A program made the position numbers and the translations under genes. Below are positions 14,931 through 21,947 of a stretch of 23,509 nt of DNA, piece by piece. Source of the DNA: Candidatus Bathyarchaeota archaeon (lineage in GTDB: Archaea; Thermoproteota; Bathyarchaeia; Bathyarchaeales; SOJC01); NCBI GenBank assembly GCA_030608925.1, contig JAUWDF010000002.1, positions 1 through 23,509 of the forward strand, given 5' to 3'. The stretch's first letter is position 1; every line of letters begins with the position of its first letter. The notes below the pieces were generated by a model. That model did not search any database, was not told the DNA's origin, and saw only the letters and a list, made by a program, of their open reading frames with translations.

Positions 14931-15698
14931 ATGGATATTGAAAAGAATGACATAGATTTAACGAAGCTCTTTCGATGGGAGGGAGAGGTTACTATTCGGG
15001 ACCAGTTTGGGGATGATGTTGGAATAGTATATATAAGGCTAGTTGGAGATAAGAGTATTAATAGGGCGAGGGTTTATGGGCTTAGACAAAGTGCTGAATT
15101 GAGAGATAAACTTAGAGACAAAGAGTCAGCAGAGCACAAAGCCTATATATTAGAACTCGGCACTGCGGATAGAGACAGACTAATCGCGGGCGTGAAATTA
15201 CTACAGCTTATAGAATTATCTGGAGAGGCAAGAAAGAATGTTCTTACGAAATTACCTCCCGAACCAGATTCCGATGCTCCTTTAGAAGAACATGAGGAAT
15301 ATCAAAAGAAAGTTGATGAGTTCCCTGAAAATTTTGGGAATTTAGTTGAAAAAGAACTCAAAAAGTTGCTAAAAGCAGAAGAAAAACGTCTTGATAAAAT
15401 GTCTACCGATGAGGTCTATAAAGAATATTGGGATATGACTATTGATTTTCTTTGCCAAGAGGAGATGAATAGAGGATTTCTTGATATGAATGTATACCAA
15501 GGTACATATAAAGACGCCAAATACAGAAAACGGCTATTCAAGTCATTTGATGATTTTGAAGATGCCGCCTCGGAACTTAAAAGTCAGCTTCGAGATGGAT
15601 ACCAAGAAGTCGAATTAGGAATGTCAGAACTAAAAAAATTGCGCGAAGCAACGCCATCTCCTCAGCCTGGAATATCTCAGGAGGAAACTGGAGAGTAA
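14931..15698 (+). CDS. Tail assembly chaperone, first gene (gpG-like)
   Basis: This 255-residue protein lies between the tube and tape measure genes, as lambda gpG does. The N-terminus is beta-like (TIRDQFGDDVGIVYIRLVGD), followed by charged helices to the end. A 7-base A run at 15632-15638 sits in the X XXY YYZ phase (codons AAA AAA for K235-K236), and the -1 frame from there is open into the next gene. Two products are therefore expected: the 255-residue form and a fusion of about 335 residues. Such chaperones coat the tape measure protein and recruit tube subunits during tail assembly. GAGAGGA near 14920-14926 serves as ribosome binding site. The protein is longer than lambda gpG (140 residues). 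The role is inferred from position and the frameshift. Confidence 0.78.
   Translation: MDIEKNDIDLTKLFRWEGEVTIRDQFGDDVGIVYIRLVGDKSINRARVYGLRQSAELRDKLRDKESAEHKAYILELGTADRDRLIAGVKLLQLIELSGEARKNVLTKLPPEPDSDAPLEEHEEYQKKVDEFPENFGNLVEKELKKLLKAEEKRLDKMSTDEVYKEYWDMTIDFLCQEEMNRGFLDMNVYQGTYKDAKYRKRLFKSFDDFEDAASELKSQLRDGYQEVELGMSELKKLREATPSPQPGISQEETGE
15632..15638 (+). other. Programmed -1 frameshift slippery site in the chaperone gene
   Basis: A AAA AAA lies in the right phase of the first chaperone frame. After a -1 slip the ribosome reads 20 sense codons (15638-15697) and enters the second chaperone frame exactly at its ATG codon, with no stop in between. AGGA at 15617-15620, 11 bases upstream, could act as an internal stimulator like that of E. 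coli dnaX. A short 5-base-pair stem (15658-15662 with 15679-15683) lies downstream. Confidence 0.82.
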
Positions 15699-15937
15699 TG
15701 TTTCCTGGGTTTGATAACCCGCTTGATTTACCCTGGACGATGAGTTACGTTGCGAAAAAGCGACTACAAGTAGATAATCTTATGGAATTGCCAAAAGAAA
15801 AACGTCCGCCCGATACAATTTTGTGGTGGGGAACTCCAGAAGATTTAGAAGAATGGTTAGATAAAGTTCTCGGTACTGGTACAGAGAAAGAAGATGAAAA
15901 AATTGATTTTCTCATTAGGCAAGAGGATATAGAGTAA
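15698..15937 (+). CDS. Tail assembly chaperone, second gene (gpT-like)
   Basis: This 79-residue frame corresponds to the T part of lambda G/GT. It overlaps the first chaperone gene by one base (TAATG) and can be reached by the -1 slip at 15632-15638, so it is probably made mainly as the C-terminal part of a fusion. Its sequence has MSYVAKKRLQVDNLMELPKEKRP and TPEDLEEWLDKVL, which look like a short helical hairpin with an acidic end. AGGAGG at 15679-15684 lies 13 bases before its ATG and could allow separate initiation at a low level, though the spacing is long. The extra domain is expected to contact tube subunits while the G part holds the tape measure. Confidence 0.75.
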   Translation: MFPGFDNPLDLPWTMSYVAKKRLQVDNLMELPKEKRPPDTILWWGTPEDLEEWLDKVLGTGTEKEDEKIDFLIRQEDIE

Positions 15938-18900
15938 TGGCGATTAATGCCGGACAAATAACAAGAGATATTAATCTAGTAGTCGAAGTACTAGACCGTA
16001 TCACAAGCTCCTCTAAACAAAGTGCAGAGGCACTTAAGCTTCTCACTGATGCTCTAGCTAGACTTACAGGTGCTCCGATTGAGCAGTTCCAAAATCTAGC
16101 TGGAACAATGGAGGAGTTTGTCGCTGTTCTAAAAAATGCTGGTGAGGAAACCGGAGAACTTGAGAATAAATTAAATAATGCAGTAAGGGCAGTTGAGAGA
16201 CTTCAAACAACGGGAAGATTGCAGTTTGGTCAAATCGCTGGTGGCAAGACAGTAGATGAAAGTGACCTTTTTAGACGCTTAAAGAGAGCTGCGAGCGCGG
16301 CTGGCGCAACTAAAGAAGAAATAGAAAAAATAAACCTAGAGCTAGATGCGCTAGATAAACGTGGTACTGCACAAGGCGGTATCATAAGGCTACTTAATAA
16401 ATTACAGCGGGAAGGAACAGCTACAGGCGAAGTATTCACAAAAATGACGCGCTCTGCTAGGTATTGGTTAGCCGAAATGAAGCGCATCGCCACAGCCCAA
16501 GAAACTACAAAGGGTCTTGATAAGGGATTTGAAGGTAAAGACTCTACCTTCCCAGCAGGCGGAGGGCAAGAGAAATCGGTCGGTAAACTGCTCTCAGAAC
16601 AAAGAGAGCTATACGAAAGCATACTTCCAGGCGGAAAGAGGGCAATCGACGCTGTAGAGACATCCTTAAAAAAGATGGGGCTTAGTCTCGATGATGTCGG
16701 AGATATCACGGAAGATAATGCCAGAGATATTGTTCGATGGACAGCCTCTATGGAGCATGGTATAGGAATAACAAGGCGGGCTGTTATTACTACGGACTCC
16801 TATGGAAATATACTAAAAAGTACTTCTAAAAATCTAAGAACTTTTGGTGCGGGAATTGTAGCCAATATTTCTAAAGTAGCACAGTGGACTGCCGCTATAG
16901 CTATAGTTTATGCCCCTATGCGGCTACTTAATACCCTTACAGAACAAGCGGTAGAAATAGAATCTAAACTCGCAGATGTACAAATTTCTCTAGTAAGTGG
17001 TCAGGAATCGTTAGATAAGGTTTGGAAAGAATCTACAACCATCGCAAAAGAACTTGGCGTTGGTATAGAAGGCGTTATTGATGGTTATGTATTAGCAGTA
17101 AGAGCAACAGCTAATATTATTAACCCCGCCGAGAAAGCGGCGGCTACTGTAGCAGTTCTAAAAGATTCAATGATTCTCGCTAAACTTGCTGGTATTGACC
17201 AAGCAATAGCGATGGATACATTGGTTGGTGCTCTAAGACAATTGAACTTACCGCTTACAGCAGGTGCGGAACTAGTTGATAAGTGGGTGGCTGTATCTAA
17301 AGCCGCCAATGTAAGTCTCCATACTCTTGCAGAATCTTTCGCCATTACCGCTACTGCGGCAGAGAATGTCGGCTTGACAATGGATGAATTAAACGGCTTT
17401 ATCGCGGCTGTTGCAGAAGTTACTACTCTATCTGCTACAGAATCTGGTAATGCCGTTCGTGCTTTCATTTCAGGCTTCCAGACTGACCAAGCAGAAAGAG
17501 AACTGGCAAAATTCGGTATTGCTGTAAAAGATGTTAATGAAGAACTAAGAAGTTTTACAGATGTAATCGAAGATGTTATTTCGCGCAAAGAAATTGGACT
17601 TATCTCTGATAAAGAACTTGCAAAGATTTCTGAGATTATTGGTGGTGGTGCTCGACGAGGTGCTCAGGTTAATGCGTTCCTTGAAAATTACGGCAGAGTA
17701 CAAGAATTAGCGGCTGTTAGTGCTACCGCGTCTGGAGATGCGGCAGAGGCAATGGCCATTAAAATAAACATTCTGAAATCCGCGATAGAAAATCTTAATA
17801 CAGCTTTCAGCGAACTTGCAAGGGCGTTTGGAACCGATGCCGGATTTATAGAACTTGTACGGAAAGGTGTCGATTCTATGACTTGGTTTGTTGGCATCTT
17901 AACCAAACTTGTTCAACAACTAGGTAAAGCAACACCAGCAATTATAGCTTTTGCCGCCGCGTGGCAATATTTGAGAAAGAGTGCCAGAGCAGAAAAATTC
18001 CTAGCACAAGAAATTGACGACTTCCTTCTTGGAGGTTTTGACCCAGACCGCTTGTTTAAAAAGCTAAGACAGAGGCTTGCTAGAGGAGCTAGAAGTTCTG
18101 GACTAGGACAAAAAACCGTTGGAGGAGGAATAACTGGACTTGGGGGCGTAGGTAGAGGAGCTGTTGGTGGAGGAGTTATTGGACTTGGAACAGCGCTCGC
18201 GGCTGGACACACCGATGCAAAACGTATCGGAACTACAATGGGCGGTGCGGCAATAGGGCAAATGCTGGCCCAAGGAAAGCCGATTGGTGGATTGATTGGT
18301 GCTGGCATTGTAACTGCCATATGGTCTAATCTAATCGACAGAGAGGCGGACCTTACAGAGGCGTGGACGCGAATTTTCACCGGAGCTTATGACAAAACCG
18401 CAGAAACCGCCGGAAAACCTAGCGAAGAACGAGACTTCTTTGAAGAAGCCAAAACACTTTTGGGAGGTGGAGGAGATATTCCACTTGCCAAAGATTATGG
18501 AGGATTGATAACTGGCATAGGTGCGGCGGGGCTGGAAAAAACACTCAGGCCTAGTCAGGAGGCAATCGAAAATTCCACTCTTGCGATAATGGATGCTGTT
18601 ATCGCTGTAGCTGAGGGCAGAGCAACACCAGACCAAACAATAATCTCGCTAATGGTTGGGAATATAGATACCATCAGGAGAATATATCCAAAAGTTAAAG
18701 CTCTTGTAGCAGAGATACAAAAGGTTGCTGCTGACGAACTAGCTGCTGCTCAACCTGGTAGAGAAGGTACAGCCTTTGCACTAAGACTTTTAGGTATATC
18801 AGATGACCTAGGCTCTCAAGCAACGGCTATTTTAAATGCCGCAAGACAGGAATTACTTCAAGACGTAGCAAGTGGGCAAGCAGGAGTAAGAGAGCTTACG

Positions 18901-20595
18901 GAACTTCTAAAAATCGGAGATTTTGAGCAGAAAGTTTCCGTACTAGCAACATCATTAACATCCCTCGGAGCCGTAGGTCTAGAGTATAAATTTATAGCAC
19001 AAACAGTAAGTGATGCTTCGGAACAAGAGGCTATAATCTTTGGGCGAGTAGCAACTGAAATTGGAGCGCTTGAAAATAAGTATAGAGAACTTGAAGCCGC
19101 TCACGCGGGTTATAAGGACATGGCTGTAAGGATAGAACTGCGAGAAACGGGGGAAGAAATAAAGAGCTTGCAAGGCATACTTACAGAATATCTAACAGTG
19201 GCATCGGCAGGACAAGAATACAAGGCCTTTCAACCACCTACCCTTGTAGGAGTTTCTCCAGAAGCAAGCAGGCGGCAGGTGCAACAAGCCGTTCGCGATG
19301 CTAAAAGGATGACAGCTGAAAGCCTTGATTCTATGGAACTAACAGCCCCACAACGACAAAAAATAATTGATAGTTATGGGGAACTTGCAGTACAGAATGT
19401 TGAAACGTACAAAATTATAATGCAAGGCATAACAGAAGTAAATCAACAAGTTCTCGATGATATTCTCGATACTATGGGAATAGCCGCGGCTCAAGCAGAA
19501 CAAGTGATGGGGTTCCAACAGGTTGATTTAACAGCGGCGCAATTACCTCAACTTTATGGAAATATCAAATATTACGAACAGCTTTTAGAACCAACCGGAC
19601 TTTTAGATACCCAAGACCTAGAGGACATTGTTCTTCTAACTAGCGACCATGTGGTTGATGCCGTAACGACTTACGGTATATTAATGAACCTTGCCATGCA
19701 AGATTTAATTAATATTAGTGAGCAACAGTTAGAAGGTATTTTTAATATTCCAGAAGGTGTAACTGCACAAATTCCGTTTACAGGAAAGTTATATTTCTCA
19801 GACCAACCAATTCCTACAGCTGGAGGGTCGGGAATTAAGAAGTTAGGCGATGCTGTTGATAGTCTTACAGGAGAAACAGGAAAAGGTTTAGTACTAGACC
19901 AGCAACAAATAGATGCTCTACAAGCCTTACTTATAATTAGTGGAGGGTCTGAAACATTCCTAAGTAATATCGAAGGACTTCTTAGAGAAGCTGGCGTTGA
20001 ACCAGAAGAAAGAGGACCAGTTCAAGAACCGGTACAATGGGGGGATATTCGAGATGATATAGCTGCTCCAGACATCACCACTACAGTTACAGAAGCTATT
20101 GCAGAAGCTATGAGAGCACAGGCTGAACTATTTGCTGAAAATCCAGAGCTTAAATCACACAGAAGATTTTTAGAAGATAGGACCAGAGAAGAAACAACCA
20201 ATCCTGAGCTTAGACTACATCAGCGTTTTCTAGAAGATAGAGAGCCAATCGAGGAAGGAGAATTACCCACGCTTTTCACGGATGCTTTTCAAGGAATGGG
20301 AGATAGTATTTCCACCGCTATTCAACAGCCTTTCCAACAGCTTTTTGATTTGTTCTCAGGAATGTTTGATTTAGGTGAAGGAACAACAGGTATAGGTGGC
20401 GGGATTACATCTGAACAAGTGTTATCCGCTTTACCACAGTCTATTCCGGTGAACATTCAAACAAGAATTGTAAATCCTGTTACAGTTCTTGTAGACGGAT
20501 ATCAAATTGCGACTGCTATGTATGAAAGACAATATGAAGATTTACAAAGTGCCACTAGACGACAGGGTGCTGTCGGCTATATTATGGAGGCGTAA
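15937..20595 (+). CDS. Tail tape measure protein
   Basis: At 1552 residues this is by far the largest gene here. It lies directly after the chaperones and starts at the upstream stop (TAATG). The N-terminal 300 residues are coiled-coil-like helices. Residues about 340-630 match the TP901-type tape measure core, with VDGYVLAVRATA-like repeats of helices rich in A, E, T and V and the segment SFAITATAAENVGLTMDELNGF. Hydrophobic segments occur near 313-335 and 663-680, and a glycine-rich stretch lies at about 727-760 (GGGITGLGG, GGGVIGLGTALAAG). The protein sets the tail length and may insert into the host membrane on infection. A 20-residue tandem duplication (NPEL...FLEDR) is at 1402-1441. The C-terminus is beta-like and should contact the hub. 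The usual 0.15 nm per residue would give a tail near 230 nm. Confidence 0.93.
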   Translation: MAINAGQITRDINLVVEVLDRITSSSKQSAEALKLLTDALARLTGAPIEQFQNLAGTMEEFVAVLKNAGEETGELENKLNNAVRAVERLQTTGRLQFGQIAGGKTVDESDLFRRLKRAASAAGATKEEIEKINLELDALDKRGTAQGGIIRLLNKLQREGTATGEVFTKMTRSARYWLAEMKRIATAQETTKGLDKGFEGKDSTFPAGGGQEKSVGKLLSEQRELYESILPGGKRAIDAVETSLKKMGLSLDDVGDITEDNARDIVRWTASMEHGIGITRRAVITTDSYGNILKSTSKNLRTFGAGIVANISKVAQWTAAIAIVYAPMRLLNTLTEQAVEIESKLADVQISLVSGQESLDKVWKESTTIAKELGVGIEGVIDGYVLAVRATANIINPAEKAAATVAVLKDSMILAKLAGIDQAIAMDTLVGALRQLNLPLTAGAELVDKWVAVSKAANVSLHTLAESFAITATAAENVGLTMDELNGFIAAVAEVTTLSATESGNAVRAFISGFQTDQAERELAKFGIAVKDVNEELRSFTDVIEDVISRKEIGLISDKELAKISEIIGGGARRGAQVNAFLENYGRVQELAAVSATASGDAAEAMAIKINILKSAIENLNTAFSELARAFGTDAGFIELVRKGVDSMTWFVGILTKLVQQLGKATPAIIAFAAAWQYLRKSARAEKFLAQEIDDFLLGGFDPDRLFKKLRQRLARGARSSGLGQKTVGGGITGLGGVGRGAVGGGVIGLGTALAAGHTDAKRIGTTMGGAAIGQMLAQGKPIGGLIGAGIVTAIWSNLIDREADLTEAWTRIFTGAYDKTAETAGKPSEERDFFEEAKTLLGGGGDIPLAKDYGGLITGIGAAGLEKTLRPSQEAIENSTLAIMDAVIAVAEGRATPDQTIISLMVGNIDTIRRIYPKVKALVAEIQKVAADELAAAQPGREGTAFALRLLGISDDLGSQATAILNAARQELLQDVASGQAGVRELTELLKIGDFEQKVSVLATSLTSLGAVGLEYKFIAQTVSDASEQEAIIFGRVATEIGALENKYRELEAAHAGYKDMAVRIELRETGEEIKSLQGILTEYLTVASAGQEYKAFQPPTLVGVSPEASRRQVQQAVRDAKRMTAESLDSMELTAPQRQKIIDSYGELAVQNVETYKIIMQGITEVNQQVLDDILDTMGIAAAQAEQVMGFQQVDLTAAQLPQLYGNIKYYEQLLEPTGLLDTQDLEDIVLLTSDHVVDAVTTYGILMNLAMQDLINISEQQLEGIFNIPEGVTAQIPFTGKLYFSDQPIPTAGGSGIKKLGDAVDSLTGETGKGLVLDQQQIDALQALLIISGGSETFLSNIEGLLREAGVEPEERGPVQEPVQWGDIRDDIAAPDITTTVTEAIAEAMRAQAELFAENPELKSHRRFLEDRTREETTNPELRLHQRFLEDREPIEEGELPTLFTDAFQGMGDSISTAIQQPFQQLFDLFSGMFDLGEGTTGIGGGITSEQVLSALPQSIPVNIQTRIVNPVTVLVDGYQIATAMYERQYEDLQSATRRQGAVGYIMEA
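20140..20259 (+). repeat. 60-base tandem duplication in the tape measure gene
   Basis: Two units (20140-20199 and 20200-20259) encode NPELKSHRRFLEDR and NPELRLHQRFLEDR, each followed by a variable acidic segment. DNA identity has decayed, so the duplication is not recent. It adds a helical repeat near the C-terminus. Confidence 0.8.
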
Positions 20596-20958
20596 GTGAG
20601 CTCTATCTGGAAACTTAATGGTCAAGATGTGTATGTAGATGAATACGAAAATGAGATTTCTCCCTCTGTAGCAGAGCTAAATCCCATAAATTCATCTAGT
20701 TCTACATACCACTATATTTTCACGCCTGATGACAATATTTCAGTAAGGGGCCATGTTATTGGGTCTGGACGCATAACCCTTATCGAGGCTGGTGTCGGTA
20801 GTACTGTTACTTTGATTTCAGATTTGATTCCAGGTGGAATAACCGTGCTGTTTGAGAGTTGGAGCTACGAAAGACTTCCAACCACCTGTCAAAATATTGA
20901 TGGAACGTTACCCACAGATGCTCCAGTCTACAGAATAACAGCAACCTTGAGGCTATAA
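20596..20958 (+). CDS. Tail tip / distal tail-like protein
   Basis: This 120-residue beta-rich protein follows the tape measure gene directly. GTG is the start codon, with GGAGG at 20586-20590 five bases upstream. It lies where distal tail (Dit-like) or minor tail proteins usually lie and precedes the hub genes. Its sequence (SIWKLNGQDVYVDEYENEIS, YIFTPDDNISVRGHVIGSG, ITVLFESWSYERLPTT) suggests a small beta sandwich, compatible with a Dit N-terminal domain or baseplate ring component, but I recognise no family motif. At 120 residues it is shorter than the usual Dit (over 200). Its stop overlaps the next start by one base (TAATG). Function is inferred from position only. Confidence 0.55.
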   Translation: MSSIWKLNGQDVYVDEYENEISPSVAELNPINSSSSTYHYIFTPDDNISVRGHVIGSGRITLIEAGVGSTVTLISDLIPGGITVLFESWSYERLPTTCQNIDGTLPTDAPVYRITATLRL

Positions 20959-21947
20959 TGGCATCAGCACCCAAGATTTTAACCCATACACTTTCCGGTG
21001 ACTTTGTTGGTGTAAAATCCATTACGATTACAGAAGCATACAACTCTACAATGTCACAAGCCATTATTGAATGTAGAAAATTTACAGGTAGTCTTGGAGA
21101 TTCCATAACTTTTGACATGGGATACTCTGGAGATAGTGGGAAGATTTTTACAGGTTACATTAGAAATATTGATGTGCAACTTCCAAGCGCGGAGACTAGG
21201 GTTGTTGCAGAAGATGAGTTGTCTAAAGCCACAGAATACTTCATGGCGGCAACTGACCCACAAAATCCGTTTACTAGAAGCCACATTCAAACAGAGGATT
21301 TAGTAGAAGATATTCTAAACGAAGCCCAAATAACAAACTACGCTTACAATGTTCCTCTATCAGTAACTTGGGGTACGCAGGGAGAATTAGAATTCAACTT
21401 GGTAACAGCATGGCAAGCGGCTTCAACAATTGTAGACGCATTAGCGTGGCACTTATACGCAGATAGAAATGGGCAGGTACATCTAGTAGATAGGCCTCCA
21501 TTTGATGATGGAGATAGCTACGATTTTGATTGGGATTTATCAGCAGAGGAATTTCTGACCCTTACTCATTCAAAGTCTACGGACAACCTTAGAAATAGAA
21601 TCGTGGTTTATGGAAAGAACAACCTTTCAGCTAGCGCATCAGCATCAAGTTCCTACCTTCCAGCGGGGTTTTATAAAACAGGGGTAATTGCTACTCAGGC
21701 AATTGATACTACGACCTTGGCACAGCAGACGGCAGATTTGAACTTAACTAGAATGAATAGACTTACTGAAACGATTACTTGCGAGGTAGAGGGAGATTAC
21801 TCTATAGAGCCAAGAAAATTCGTAAGAGTGACGGCAGTAGACACTGATACAGGGATGAATATTTCGGGCTCGGACTGGTTTATCTTTCATGTATTACACA
21901 GGTTAGATAGCTCAGGCTATAAATGTAATGTTACCCTGAATAAATAA
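20958..21947 (+). CDS. Tail hub / baseplate hub-like protein (first of two)
   Basis: This 329-residue protein has the layout of phage hub proteins (gp44/gpD-like). The N-terminal part, FVGVKSITITEAYNSTMSQAIIECRKFTGSLGDSITF followed by FTGYIRNIDVQL, is the pattern of the hub N-terminal barrel in which the protein describes its own path and offset. The middle has the helix TEDLVEDILNEAQIT (111-125) and AWQAASTIVDALAWHLYADRNGQVHLVDRP (149-178). The C-terminal segment (VAVDTDTGMNISGSDWFIFHVLHRLDSSGYKCNVTLNK, end) is again beta-rich. Such proteins form a ring or trimer at the tail tip through which DNA and the tape measure pass. It precedes a second protein of the same general layout. Confidence 0.65.
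   Translation: MASAPKILTHTLSGDFVGVKSITITEAYNSTMSQAIIECRKFTGSLGDSITFDMGYSGDSGKIFTGYIRNIDVQLPSAETRVVAEDELSKATEYFMAATDPQNPFTRSHIQTEDLVEDILNEAQITNYAYNVPLSVTWGTQGELEFNLVTAWQAASTIVDALAWHLYADRNGQVHLVDRPPFDDGDSYDFDWDLSAEEFLTLTHSKSTDNLRNRIVVYGKNNLSASASASSSYLPAGFYKTGVIATQAIDTTTLAQQTADLNLTRMNRLTETITCEVEGDYSIEPRKFVRVTAVDTDTGMNISGSDWFIFHVLHRLDSSGYKCNVTLNK

Noticed and set aside
16230..18636. Long minus-strand frames (up to 167 residues) opposite the tape measure gene
   Set aside because: They are rich in S, A and T, have no ribosome binding sites and lie opposite a conserved gene; they are shadows of its codon use.
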